64,000 nucleotides of DNA from JACMLD01 sp039915085 (GCA_039915085.1 JBDSOC010000006.1:1-64000); one strand, 5' to 3'. Counted from the stretch's first letter, positions 34,446 through 43,988 are shown. A program made the numbers and translations. Notes: generated from the letters alone by a model not told the origin.

Positions 34446-35906
34446 TTAAATGCCTGATGCCAGCGCAGCTATCTTTTCTTCAGTCATCTCCTCTCTTTGC
34501 AGGATGGTGCGGGCACTGCCATTATACATTACCATTACGCGGTCTGAAATCAATAACAATTCTGTTAAATCACTTGAAATAAGCAAAATACTTTTACCGG
34601 CTGCGGTTAGTTTTTTTAACAGTTCGTAAATGGCTGCTTTTGCTGCTACATCTACGCCGTGCGTGGGCTCGTTTATAATCAGCACATCAGGATTGGTCCG
34701 TAACCATTTTGCCAATACTACTTTTTGCTGATTGCCCCCGCTTAATTCCTGTATGTTTTGTGTTACAGAACGGATTTTAATACCAAGTTGTGCAACAAAT
34801 TCCCTTGCCGCAGTGCTGTTTAATCCGTAATTGTACCAATAACCATGCATTGAAGCAACCCCTATGTTTGACGCAATATCCTGGCTGGCAAATAATCCCA
34901 ATGCTTTTCTTTCTTCTGGCAGGTAAGCAATGCCCGCTGCAATAGCATCTGCAGGATGTTTTATTTCTGCGGGCGATCCATCCTTTAATAATTTGCCGGC
35001 TTGTGGCTGTTTGTCTCCAAAAATAGTTTTTGCCAGCGCCGTTCTTCCCGAACCTTCCAATCCTGCAATGCCAAATATCTCTCCCTTATAAAGTGTAAAA
35101 CTGATATCCCGGAAACCATCTCCGCATAATTGCTGCACTTCCAATGCAATTTTATTTTGTGCATGCGATATATACGGGGTTTTTTCTAAAACCCGTCCTA
35201 CCATTTTAGCAACAATTGCTTCTGCTGAAGTTTGTTTTGCATTAAAGCTGCCCTGGTATTCGCCGTCTTTTAATACAGATATGGTATCAGCAATTACCGG
35301 CAACTCTGCCATACGGTGAGAAATATAAATAATACCGGTTCCTTTTTTTACCAGCTTACGGATCACAGTAAACAAAATGTTTGTTTCTGTTGTAGTGAGC
35401 GAAGCAGTCGGTTCATCCAGTATAAGTAATGATGGCTGTTGTGCAAGCGCCCTTGCAATCTCCACCATTTGTTTACTGGCAGGTGATAATATATCCACTC
35501 TTGCTTTTGATGAAATAGCTGACTGTCCAAGTTCCTCCAGCAACTGCCGGGCTTGTGCATGCAATGCTGCATAATCAATTAAACCAATTTTGTTACGGGG
35601 AGGGTTAACCGGAAAAATATTTTCTGCCACTGTTAGTGAACCGGCAAGTGTGTCCTCCTGGTAAACTATACCAATACCCATTAGTTGTGCATGCTGTACA
35701 GTATGTACCTGAACAGCTTCCCCATTCCAATATATTTTTCCACTATCCGGTAACAGGCTGCCTGCTATAATATGCATGAGTGTAGACTTACCTGCACCGT
35801 TTTCTCCGCAGAGTGCATGTACCTCTCGGGCATGAAAAGTAATTGAAATATTTTTCAGTGCATGTACACCCGGAAATGATTTGGAAACATCCTGCAATCG
35901 TAGCAT
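34446..35906 (-). CDS. Ribose-type (CUT2) sugar ABC transporter ATPase
   Basis: A 486-residue RbsA-type protein with two fused ABC domains. NBD1 has Walker A GENGAGKSTL, the signature region LSPASKQMVEIARAL and Walker B LLILDEPTASL. NBD2 has the typical degenerate P-loop GLEGSGRTALAKTIFG, a normal signature LSGGNQQKV and INEPTHGVDV. This arrangement is standard for monosaccharide importers. The start overlaps the preceding oxidoreductase stop by one base (TAATG), so translation is coupled. Confidence 0.95.
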   Translation of the reverse strand: MLRLQDVSKSFPGVHALKNISITFHAREVHALCGENGAGKSTLMHIIAGSLLPDSGKIYWNGEAVQVHTVQHAQLMGIGIVYQEDTLAGSLTVAENIFPVNPPRNKIGLIDYAALHAQARQLLEELGQSAISSKARVDILSPASKQMVEIARALAQQPSLLILDEPTASLTTTETNILFTVIRKLVKKGTGIIYISHRMAELPVIADTISVLKDGEYQGSFNAKQTSAEAIVAKMVGRVLEKTPYISHAQNKIALEVQQLCGDGFRDISFTLYKGEIFGIAGLEGSGRTALAKTIFGDKQPQAGKLLKDGSPAEIKHPADAIAAGIAYLPEERKALGLFASQDIASNIGVASMHGYWYNYGLNSTAAREFVAQLGIKIRSVTQNIQELSGGNQQKVVLAKWLRTNPDVLIINEPTHGVDVAAKAAIYELLKKLTAAGKSILLISSDLTELLLISDRVMVMYNGSARTILQREEMTEEKIAALASGI

Positions 35907-36922
35907 TATATTAAAATTACTTTACCGGCAGCAGCAGATTCATAGGCTGCCCAAACCAGTTCTGTCGTTTTTAAATTATCAATACCCGTAGTTTCACATA
36001 CATCTCCCCTTAGTCCATTAGCAATATCACGGTTGCAATCTACGATACTTGCATGCACCAGGGAATAAGCAGGATCTGCCCATTGATATACCGGAGGCTG
36101 AACAACTGTTTCAGTGGTTCCGCTGCGGGTGGTTGTCTTTAATACAAAATCGGTGGTAAGATGAAGGGATCCTTTATCTCCTTCTACCAGAATAAGTGTT
36201 TGCGGAAAAGACTCTTTTTCCGGAACAGATGCGTAAGACATTTCAGCAAAACAATGCAAGCCGCTTTGCATCTCCATAAGTACATTGGCTACATCTTCGC
36301 CTTTGATGGCAGGGTTCACACTTTTAGTAAGACAAAAGAGATTTTTTGCTTCGCCAAATAAAAACCTGCAGATATCAAGAATATGTGAGCCAATATCAGT
36401 AAGAATAAAATGAGGCAATTCAGCCAGCGCAGGCTGGTTATCAAATACCGGAAAGCCTGAACAAAAAGATACCCTCGCTTTAAATGGTATGCCGATGACA
36501 CCCGTTTGCATGGCCACTTTTAAGGCACGGATGGGCGCCTGCCAGCGAAAATTCTCATGAATGTAAAAAGGCACCTTACGTCCGGCACAGAAGGCTGTCA
36601 TTTTCCTGGCCTGTTCAAGCGAATCTGCCATAGGCTTCTGGCAAATAACAGGAATTCCTTTTTCTGCCGCCATCCGCGTAAAAAAGGGATGTGTCTCAAC
36701 GTTAGTAATAATGTCAATAAAATCGGGTGATTCTTTTTGTAATAGTTCTTCTGCATTATCATACACTGCGGGTATGCCAAATTGTTGTGCAATGGCTGTT
36801 GCTTTTGATCGTGTGCGGTTGTAAACGGCTACCAGTTCCATGCCTGCTACTTCTTTCCAGGCAGGAATCTGGTATGCAGACCAGAAGCCTGTTCCAATAA
36901 CAGCAAAACGCAGGGTCTTCAT
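35906..36922 (-). CDS. Gfo/Idh/MocA family NAD(P)-dependent sugar oxidoreductase
   Basis: About 338 residues. The N-terminal Rossmann fold begins RFAVIGTGFWSAYQIPAW and continues to VAVYNRTRSKA and PDFIDIITNVETH. The catalytic EKP-like motif appears as VICQKPMADS, with Gln in place of Glu and Lys kept. The C-terminal beta-sheet domain contains FILTDIGSHILDICRFLFGE with the usual Asp and His. The family dehydrogenates or isomerises sugars and inositols; D-apiose dehydrogenase is one member. The neighbours (ABC importer, ApnO-like enzyme, TIM-barrel isomerase) place it in a rare-sugar pathway. A TTG six bases upstream is in frame. Confidence 0.9.
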   Translation of the reverse strand: MKTLRFAVIGTGFWSAYQIPAWKEVAGMELVAVYNRTRSKATAIAQQFGIPAVYDNAEELLQKESPDFIDIITNVETHPFFTRMAAEKGIPVICQKPMADSLEQARKMTAFCAGRKVPFYIHENFRWQAPIRALKVAMQTGVIGIPFKARVSFCSGFPVFDNQPALAELPHFILTDIGSHILDICRFLFGEAKNLFCLTKSVNPAIKGEDVANVLMEMQSGLHCFAEMSYASVPEKESFPQTLILVEGDKGSLHLTTDFVLKTTTRSGTTETVVQPPVYQWADPAYSLVHASIVDCNRDIANGLRGDVCETTGIDNLKTTELVWAAYESAAAGKVILI

Positions 36923-36973
36923 ATGCAAACAATTTTTTGACTAAGCTAATACAGGTCCCACCGGCAAATTATA

Positions 36974-37807
36974 CTAACTGCGGGTAATATCGCGCACCTG
37001 CATCTTTATATCTTCCATTTCAAATATTTTTTTCCAGTCGTCTTTAAAAAGAATAGGTTTTGCACGCTTGCTTATTTTATAAGCTGCATCAGAAAAAGTT
37101 CCATTAACTTCTTTAAACAGCACGGCAATCTGTATACGTAAATGACCCAAGACAAAATCACGCGCAGCAGCTTCCGGTACACCCATTTTTACGATGCTGT
37201 CATAGCCTTCCTTCACAACTTCCATACATGTTTGTGCAAGTGTTTCTACCATGGCCGGTTCCAGTATGGCCATCTGCTCCAGTGTAATCCGGTGCACATC
37301 TTTAATGGGTGCGTACATATCGCTGGCAATTTTTTCGCCCAGTGCATAATGCGCTTCCGTACCACTCATTAAAGCAACAACAATGGATTGTTTTGCAGTG
37401 ATACCACCGTAAAAATCACGGAAGGCTTCTTCTGTAGGCTCCCAGTTAAAAACAGAAGGGTGACATGGATGTGCAATTACATAACCAAGATCATCACGGT
37501 GATGTATAACCCCATCCAGCGGCGCGGCAGGATCCAATGTCATTACCAGTGCGCCTGGTTTCATAGATGGAATTATAAATGATGAGATCTTTCCGATGGA
37601 TATATCGGGTACGGCCAGTATTACCACATCTGCCTGCGGTATCACATCTTTTTCAATGGCAGGAACAATGTTGCGGCTTTTGAGGTGCGTTATACCTTGT
37701 TCACTTACCTCCAGACAGGCCAGTTTGTACTGCGGACAATTTAAAAAGTTATCAGTAAGCCTGCAACCCATTTTTCCTCCGGCACCAACAAGTGCAATCG
37801 TTGTCAT
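36974..37807 (-). CDS. ApnO-like NAD-dependent oxidoisomerase (PGDH_C domain)
   Basis: A 277-residue protein. The N-terminal NAD-binding fold starts ALVGAGGKMGCRLTDNF and has the inner strand ADVVILAVPDISIGKI. It continues DPAAPLDG and YVIAHPCHPSVFNWEPTEE, and the C-terminal helical part (EQMAILEPAMVETLAQTCMEV) matches phosphogluconate dehydrogenase C-terminal type proteins. From memory, D-apionate oxidoisomerase (ApnO) belongs to this family, which is the basis of my call. Other sugar-acid dehydrogenases or reductoisomerases are possible. The start overlaps the end of the TIM-barrel gene by four bases (ATGA). Confidence 0.7.
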   Translation of the reverse strand: MTTIALVGAGGKMGCRLTDNFLNCPQYKLACLEVSEQGITHLKSRNIVPAIEKDVIPQADVVILAVPDISIGKISSFIIPSMKPGALVMTLDPAAPLDGVIHHRDDLGYVIAHPCHPSVFNWEPTEEAFRDFYGGITAKQSIVVALMSGTEAHYALGEKIASDMYAPIKDVHRITLEQMAILEPAMVETLAQTCMEVVKEGYDSIVKMGVPEAAARDFVLGHLRIQIAVLFKEVNGTFSDAAYKISKRAKPILFKDDWKKIFEMEDIKMQVRDITRS

Positions 37808-38613
37808 AATAATATAGTTTTAAGGTATTCAATACTTTTTCCGGCAAACTGTTTTTCCTTCACCAATGTTGCTTCCATCGTGGCTTCCGGGTTACTCCAG
37901 CATTCAAGTATGGCCGTTTTGCATTTATTATAAGGTAATAACTGGTTGATGATCCAGGGAATATCCAGCATTCCATCTCCGGCGGCAATACCTTCTACTA
38001 TGAACCCCATCTTGTGCTCAGCGCGTTTAATTAAAATATCTTTCAGGTGAAGGTTAACGGTATAAGGTGCCAGTATGGAAACAGTTTCACGGATACTTTC
38101 CCCACTGCCAATTGAATTAGCCGTATCAAGGCAAATAGCAACATAATCTGTATCAGTCGCAAGTATTATTTGCTCCAGCACGGCAGCCGGAAAACGATCA
38201 TGATTTTCAATAGCCAGTTGTATATTCTTATCGCGCAAAAAAGGGAGTACCGTTTTAATTGTTGCTGTTACCTCAGCCACACCTGGTTCAAACAATCCAT
38301 CGTCAATAACTATTCGCAGAAAAGGCGATTGCATGTGTTCTGCAATGTTTAAGTATTGCAGTATATTTTTTTTCGTTAATCCCCTTGTGCCGGTTTCTAT
38401 CCGGATACCAAGTTCACCAGCTTTTTGTTTTAATAATACCAAAGCATCCTGCGGGAACAGGTGCAAAGGAAGGTTATCACCAAACTGTACATAACGGATA
38501 TCACTGGCAGCAGCCATGTGCAAAATAGACATGGCAGTAAGCTTTCCTTTGTCGTTAAAGCCATCGGCACCAACTGCCCAGGGGAAAGTATATGAACCGA
38601 TTCCTAAAAACAC
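37804..38613 (-). CDS. Sugar phosphate isomerase/epimerase (xylose isomerase-like TIM barrel)
   Basis: A 269-residue AP-endonuclease-2/xylose-isomerase-like TIM barrel. Likely metal and substrate residues lie in QLAIENHDRFPA (Glu/His), VAICLDTANSIGSGE (Asp), VNLHLKDILI (His/Lys) and AILECWSNPE (Glu), the usual set for divalent-metal sugar isomerases or epimerases. The substrate is unknown. Enzymes of this fold act in apiose/apionate, inositol and tagatose pathways. It is the first gene of the five-gene operon and is divergent from the AraC regulator. Confidence 0.87.
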   Translation of the reverse strand: MFLGIGSYTFPWAVGADGFNDKGKLTAMSILHMAAASDIRYVQFGDNLPLHLFPQDALVLLKQKAGELGIRIETGTRGLTKKNILQYLNIAEHMQSPFLRIVIDDGLFEPGVAEVTATIKTVLPFLRDKNIQLAIENHDRFPAAVLEQIILATDTDYVAICLDTANSIGSGESIRETVSILAPYTVNLHLKDILIKRAEHKMGFIVEGIAAGDGMLDIPWIINQLLPYNKCKTAILECWSNPEATMEATLVKEKQFAGKSIEYLKTILL

Positions 38614-38738
38614 AGTCGCTGATTTTTTTGTAAAAGTGATTGTATGTTTTGATGGTTGGCCTCAAAAAATTGCCTGTTATTTGGACTATTTTATCTATTT
38701 TGGATATGCGATGCTTAAATAATGAAAAATATAGTCGT

Positions 38739-39617
38739 ATGAATGAGCCTTCTTTCCGTTTAATTGCCCCCCAGGCTAACCGTTCATTTGTATTTAAATG
38801 GGAAGTTTTTGATCTTACCACCCGCTGGCATTATCATCCTGAAGTAGAATTGATTTATTTTATTGAAGGAAAAACCAATGCTGTTATTGGCGAGGGTTTT
38901 CAATATTTTGAAGAAGGCGATTTAGTAATACTGGGCGCAAATTTTCCGCATGTATTACAGGAAAACAAGGAATTTGCAAGGCAGCATCCGGCGTGTAAGC
39001 CTTTTGGCCTTATCATTCAGTTCACGGAGAATTTTTTAGGAAGCGAATTTCTACAAAAGCCCGAGTTGAAAGCAATTGAGATACTGTTGAAAAAATCACA
39101 CCGTGGATTGCGGTTCCGTAAATCATCCGTAATAAGGGTTGGCAATGACCTGCTGAATATGCACCAGTTGAGTGAACCAAGAAAATTAATTTCATTGCTT
39201 GGCATACTTACCACACTTGCAGAAGACAATGCTTACGATTACCTGACTCCTAAAGATTATGGCTATGATTCTTCGCATGATGAAGAACGCATGCATGCTA
39301 TCAATCAATATGTGTATGAACATTTTACTGAGCACATCAGTATTAAAGAAATTGCTGCTATCGCAAATATGACGGAAACTTCTTTCTGCCGTTATTTTAA
39401 AACCAGGACGCTGAAAAATTTTTCACGCTTTCTTAATGAAGTGCGCATTTCTTACGCCTGCAAATTACTGAGCAATACAAATTATAACATCACGGAGGTT
39501 TGTTTTGAATCAGGGTTTAATGCACTTTCATATTTCACGCGCCAGTTTAAGAAAACAACCAGGTTGACGCCCCAGGAATTTCAACGCATGAAACGGGAAT
39601 CATCAACACGCTTATAG
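38739..39617 (+). CDS. AraC-family transcriptional regulator with N-terminal cupin
   Basis: About 292 residues. A sugar-binding cupin (FDLTTRWHYHPEVELIYFIEG, FEEGDLVILGANFPHVL) is joined to a C-terminal AraC/XylS double HTH (ISIKEIAAIANMTETSFCRYFKTRT, then NITEVCFESGFNALSYFTRQFKK). It is divergent from the isomerase/ApnO/ABC operon (125-base gap), which it probably controls. The frame runs upstream to 38640, but the ATG at 38739 gives the normal domain start. The 3' end overlaps the convergent GntR-type gene by six bases. Confidence 0.92.
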   Translation: MNEPSFRLIAPQANRSFVFKWEVFDLTTRWHYHPEVELIYFIEGKTNAVIGEGFQYFEEGDLVILGANFPHVLQENKEFARQHPACKPFGLIIQFTENFLGSEFLQKPELKAIEILLKKSHRGLRFRKSSVIRVGNDLLNMHQLSEPRKLISLLGILTTLAEDNAYDYLTPKDYGYDSSHDEERMHAINQYVYEHFTEHISIKEIAAIANMTETSFCRYFKTRTLKNFSRFLNEVRISYACKLLSNTNYNITEVCFESGFNALSYFTRQFKKTTRLTPQEFQRMKRESSTRL

Positions 39618-40631
39618 AGAAGCCCTTTTAATAAATGTAAACTTGTTTTTTACCCTGGTTGTTTTTTGTGCCAGGATCAGTTCTGCTGCAGTTTTACCCA
39701 TTTGATAATGATCTGTAGAAATTGTACTGATGCCATTCATTAATATTTCCATCAGCGGCGTTTCATTGTAGGAGATGATGCCAATATCTTTTCCCAGTAC
39801 CATCCCCTTTTCCTGTATGCTTTTTATGAGATTTATTAAATCTGCATCTTCTGCCACTACATACACCTGGCCTGGCCGGATATCGTATCCCGGTGTAATT
39901 TCGCCAATAACTTTATGTGCAAATTTATGCTGGTTACAAAAACTGCGGAACCCCTTTACAATTTCTGCAGGCTTTGGTATTAAGCGGGGATCTGCATAAA
40001 TAAGTGTGTCATATTTACGAAGATACACAAGCCCTGTTTCCAGCGCTTCTATGATATCGTTCTCAAAATCCTGGTATACGGCCGTATTACGGAGAAACTT
40101 TCCCGCCACTTCTTTATCCAGCAGGATAAGTTTTTCATCAGGAATCCGTTGTAGTATTCCGGCAATGGATTCCGGCTGATCATAAAAATGCGGCATTACC
40201 ACATAATAATCATACTCGCCCAGGCTGGTGTTTATAATCTCGTCAAATACCCGCGCATTTGAATGATGAATTTTTAATTCCACGGTAGCCTTGTTTTCCA
40301 TGGCATTTACAAAACCATCATAAATCATTTTTTTATAACTGCTTAATTTATTAAACACCAGCAATATCCTGTATGAAAGATGTATGTCTGTGCGATTAAT
40401 ATAAAAACCTTTTCCTCTTACAGCAGAAATAATTTTTTCTTTTTCCAGTATATCATAAGCTTTTTGTACCGTATCCCTCGACAGTAAAAATTCATTGCTT
40501 AGTTCATTTATGGAGAGTATTCTGTCACCCCTTTTGATTTTACCCTGTTTAATGGCCTTGGTGACAGAGTGGGCAATCTGGAGATATTTGGGCGTTCTTC
40601 TATTGTTGTCAATTTCAAAGATAGCATGCAT
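39612..40631 (-). CDS. GntR-type winged-helix regulator with LacI-like sugar-binding domain
   Basis: About 339 residues. The N-terminal GntR winged helix (PKYLQIAHSVTKAIKQGKIKRGD, LSINELSNEFLLSRDTVQKAY, GKGFYI) is followed by a periplasmic-binding-protein-like domain (RILLVFNKLSSYKKMIYDGF, KDIGIISYNETPL, IEKG-like C-terminus). This chimera is common in Bacteroidota as a regulator of pentose and deoxysugar loci. It faces the GH95 gene across a 363-base divergent gap, its likely target. The frame is open to 40727, but the ATG at 40629-40631 begins the domain. Confidence 0.88.
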   Translation of the reverse strand: MHAIFEIDNNRRTPKYLQIAHSVTKAIKQGKIKRGDRILSINELSNEFLLSRDTVQKAYDILEKEKIISAVRGKGFYINRTDIHLSYRILLVFNKLSSYKKMIYDGFVNAMENKATVELKIHHSNARVFDEIINTSLGEYDYYVVMPHFYDQPESIAGILQRIPDEKLILLDKEVAGKFLRNTAVYQDFENDIIEALETGLVYLRKYDTLIYADPRLIPKPAEIVKGFRSFCNQHKFAHKVIGEITPGYDIRPGQVYVVAEDADLINLIKSIQEKGMVLGKDIGIISYNETPLMEILMNGISTISTDHYQMGKTAAELILAQKTTRVKNKFTFIKRASL

Positions 40632-40994
40632 GGCAGTCGTTTTATAGCAAAAATGGCGGCCAGGCTGATTTATAAACATTACCCGCAACACAGCGCTGCA
40701 GGTAATGCATTTATATACCAGTGCCATAACCGTTACAAATTTGAACCGATGTTTTGAATAGCGCTTTCAAAAAATTACCCCTTATTAGCACGATTATATC
40801 CTTTTTTAAAATAAAATATTCATTCTAAGAAAATTATAGTCGCATGAAAACCTTATTCACAACCTTTTACGGCACAGTACCTCACAGATCTTCCTTAGAA
40901 ATCAGCCCACTACCCCGTCACAGTGTTTTGGTTTAATCCAGTATCTATGCATATAACTTTACAGTTTTTTAATGAACATTATACATGCTGGTTA
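40632..40994. other. Divergent regulatory region between GntR-type regulator and GH95
   Basis: 363 bases with no supported gene. A 30-codon frame from 40844 has no features. GAAAATTATAGTCGCATGAA at about 40828-40847 nearly repeats the sequence around the AraC start (about 38724-38743, GAAAAATATAGTCGTATGAA), with two differences in 20 bases. It might be a shared control element. Confidence 0.4.
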
Positions 40995-43520
40995 ATGAAA
41001 ATATTCACTTACATACAATTTGCTATAAGCCTTGCATTATTTACACATGAAGGAAGTGTGGCGCAAAAAATAGTTGGCGATACAAATTATGCAACACGCT
41101 TATGGTACAGGCAACCAGCTACTAACTGGAACGAAGCGCTGCCTGTTGGCAATGGCCGTATGGGTGCCATGATATTTGGGGGGATTAAAGATGAACGTTT
41201 ACAGTTAAATGAGCAAACACTCTGGTCAGGTGCACCACGTAACTGGAACAATCCAGGGGCAAAAAAATACCTGCCCCTTATAAGAGATGCGGTAGTGCAA
41301 AAAAATTATAAGCAGGCAGACAGTCTTTCAAAATTTATGCAGGGGCCTTACACAGAATCGTACCTGCCTATGGGTGATGTATTGATCCACTACAATAATA
41401 TCAATGATTCATCCTCCTATAGCAGGGAATTAAATATTGACAATGCGTTAAGCAAAGTGCAATTCAGCAATAACGGAAATGTTTATACGCGGACAACATT
41501 TGCCAGCTTTCCCGACCAGGTGATTGTTTATCATGATACCTGTACAACCAAAGGAATGCTTTCATTTACTGCAAGTCTTAGCAGTAAACTGCATTTCAGT
41601 GTACAAAAACTGTCTTCCGGCCATATTGTATTAAAAGGGAAATGCCCAATGCATGTGGAACCATCTTACCTGTGGCGTATTAAGGATGATAAAGCCATAC
41701 AATATGCACCAGACGATAAAGGTGAAGGCATGAACTTTGAATTGCATTTGCTTATAAAAACAACGGGTGGTACTATAAGCAGCAATGAAAATTCTGTAAC
41801 AGTTAGCGGTGCAGATGCGGTTACCTTTATTATTGCTGCTGCTACCAGTTATAACGGATATTATAAGTCGCCCGGGCTGGCAGGCAAAAACCCTTCCGTC
41901 AATGCAAACCATGATCTTATTGCTGCGGGCATGCAATCTTTTGAGCAATTAAAGGAAAGGCATATACGCGATTACCAGCCTTTCTTCAGGCGTGTACAAC
42001 TTAACCTTGGAGAAAGCAACAATAAAAATTTACCTACTGATGAGCGGCTAAAAAAAATGGATTCGTACACTGATCCTGAATTGATTGCTACCATTGCTCA
42101 ATATGGCCGCTATCTTTTAATTGCAGGTTCCCGGCCGGGCGGACAACCGGTTAATCTCAAAGGCATCTGGAATGATAAAGTGCGGCCCGAATACAGTTCC
42201 AACTACTGCATTGATCATGATGCACAAATGTTTTATTACCCGGTAGAAACCAATAACCTGGCAGAAATGCATGAGCCTTTTCTTCAGTTCATTGAAGATC
42301 TTTCAAAAAATGGCCGGCAAACTGCTATGATCAACTATGGTATGCGGGGATGGTGCGCCCATCATAATACGGATATATGGCGGCAGTCGGCACCCGTGGG
42401 TAACTATGGTGAAGGCAACCCGCATTGGGCCAACTGGAATATGGCAGGCCCCTGGTTATGCGCACATTTATTTGATCATTATTTATTTAGCGGTGATAAA
42501 AAATTTCTGCAGCAAAAAGCCTGGCCCGTTATGAAAGGCGCTGCATTGTTTTGTCTTAACTGGCTGGTAAAAGACAAAAACGGACGGCTGAACACATTGC
42601 CGTCCGTATCGCCGGAAAATACTTTTATCACCGAAGACGGCGATACTGCCATGGTAAGCAGCAACGCTACTGCTGACATTGCTTTGATAAAAGAATTGTT
42701 TACCCATTGTATCCAGGCTACTGAGATTTTACAAATAGAAAAACCATTTGGCCGGCAATTAAAAAAAGCCCTTGCCTTATTACCTGCTTATAAAACAGGT
42801 TCCAGGGGCCAGTTATTGGAGTGGCAGGAAGAATGGCGGCCGTTAGATCCCTCACACCGTCACCTCTCACATATGTATCCCATTTTTCCTGGCAGCGAAA
42901 TATCTGTACTGCATACAGCTGCGCTGGCTAATGCCGCCAAAAAAGCTTTAACACTGCGCGAAAAAACAAATTCTTCCTGGGGCTTTGCATGGAAAGCTGC
43001 GTGCTGGGCCCGCCTGGGCGAAGGAGACAGCGCGTGGCAGACCTTACAATACCAGTTACGCTACGCAGGTGCGCAAAATAAATCAGCCGGTAAATACGGT
43101 TTATTTCCCAATCTTTTTAATTCAGAAGGGCAGGCGACAATTATGAATGGTAACGGTTGTGCAACGGCGGTAATTACTGAAATGCTGCTGCAATCTCATA
43201 CGGGTGAAATACAATTCCTGCCGGCGCTGCCATCAATATTCACTACAGGAACAATGGATGGAATTTGCGCAAGGGGTGGTTTCGTAATTGATCTTAGCTG
43301 GAACAATCATGCATTTAAAAATGCTGTTGTCTGTTCCAGATTGGGGAATGATTGCAAAATAAAAGTTGATGGCCCCGTAAAAATTTATGATGGCGGAAGG
43401 GAAATTGTGGCAACAAAAATTGCCAGTAATGTGCTTCTTTTTAAAACAGCGAAGGGAAGGAGGTATACTATACAGGCATTGCAAACTGGCCTGCAGCATC
43501 AGGCAATTGCTGATTTTTGA
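40995..43520 (+). CDS. Glycoside hydrolase family 95 protein with swapped catalytic residues
   Basis: About 841 residues. A signal peptide (YIQFAISLALFTHEGSVAQ) precedes the GH95 N-terminal beta domain (LWYRQPATNWNEALPVGNGR, LQLNEQTLWSGAPRNWNNPGA). The (alpha/alpha)6 barrel and C-terminal beta domain follow. GH95 members are alpha-L-fucosidases and alpha-L-galactosidases. The general-acid Glu is kept (Glu541 in SVSPEN). The Asn-x-Asn pair is Asp407-His-Asp409, and the Asp of the QIDGNFG motif is Asn718 (IMNGNG). The gene is probably controlled by the divergent GntR-type regulator. Family membership is firm and substrate is open. An upstream open frame reaches 40923, but the signal peptide fixes the start. 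Confidence 0.92.
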   Translation: MKIFTYIQFAISLALFTHEGSVAQKIVGDTNYATRLWYRQPATNWNEALPVGNGRMGAMIFGGIKDERLQLNEQTLWSGAPRNWNNPGAKKYLPLIRDAVVQKNYKQADSLSKFMQGPYTESYLPMGDVLIHYNNINDSSSYSRELNIDNALSKVQFSNNGNVYTRTTFASFPDQVIVYHDTCTTKGMLSFTASLSSKLHFSVQKLSSGHIVLKGKCPMHVEPSYLWRIKDDKAIQYAPDDKGEGMNFELHLLIKTTGGTISSNENSVTVSGADAVTFIIAAATSYNGYYKSPGLAGKNPSVNANHDLIAAGMQSFEQLKERHIRDYQPFFRRVQLNLGESNNKNLPTDERLKKMDSYTDPELIATIAQYGRYLLIAGSRPGGQPVNLKGIWNDKVRPEYSSNYCIDHDAQMFYYPVETNNLAEMHEPFLQFIEDLSKNGRQTAMINYGMRGWCAHHNTDIWRQSAPVGNYGEGNPHWANWNMAGPWLCAHLFDHYLFSGDKKFLQQKAWPVMKGAALFCLNWLVKDKNGRLNTLPSVSPENTFITEDGDTAMVSSNATADIALIKELFTHCIQATEILQIEKPFGRQLKKALALLPAYKTGSRGQLLEWQEEWRPLDPSHRHLSHMYPIFPGSEISVLHTAALANAAKKALTLREKTNSSWGFAWKAACWARLGEGDSAWQTLQYQLRYAGAQNKSAGKYGLFPNLFNSEGQATIMNGNGCATAVITEMLLQSHTGEIQFLPALPSIFTTGTMDGICARGGFVIDLSWNNHAFKNAVVCSRLGNDCKIKVDGPVKIYDGGREIVATKIASNVLLFKTAKGRRYTIQALQTGLQHQAIADF

Positions 43521-43658
43521 ACTTCCCCCCTGCATTTTTTGAGGGAAATAATAAAGTGATCCATTATGCGTTTTAAAATAAGGAGAAGGTAAAATAAGAA
43601 CAGGATCCGGCAACTTATCCCCAATAAACTGACATGCCATATCTTAATATAAATTCAT

Positions 43659-43666
43659 TAAATTTG
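43659..43666 (+). promoter_or_regulatory. -7 promoter box TAAATTTG before the 87-codon gene
   Basis: An exact TAnnTTTG match, 36 bases before the ATG at 43703. Confidence 0.45.
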
Positions 43667-43702
43667 ACCGTCCATTTTTCTTAACGATAAAAAAACACGC
43701 GT

Positions 43703-43966
43703 ATGCCAATATCACTTGATAAATTTCGCGCAAAACTTGTTATCAGGATTTTATATTCCGTTTCCGGGCCGGACGCTGTTAAATATATTAAGAGAACTAT
43801 CCTTTTACTGAAGAGAAAAAACCTCGCAACAGATACCATTAAGTCCATCATTGACAAAATAATCAGCCAGCTGGAAAGCGTTCACCAAATGACAACCGAT
43901 ACGTTTAAGTGGCAAAATATCGCTATGGCAATTCTTGTACTTTCAGAGATCAGGCAACAACTTTAA
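43703..43966 (+). CDS. Small helical protein of unknown function
   Basis: An 87-residue, basic, probably all-helical protein (PISLDKFRAKLVIRILYSVSG, YIKRTILLLKRKNLATDTIK, QNIAMAILVLSEIRQQL) without a signal peptide. I do not recognise a family. It looks like a true gene because it has a promoter-like TAAATTTG upstream and a good terminator 22 bases after its stop. It stands alone between GH95 and a degraded gene on the other strand. Confidence 0.65.
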   Translation: MPISLDKFRAKLVIRILYSVSGPDAVKYIKRTILLLKRKNLATDTIKSIIDKIISQLESVHQMTTDTFKWQNIAMAILVLSEIRQQL

Positions 43967-43988
43967 TAAATAACAGGTAATTTGTGCG

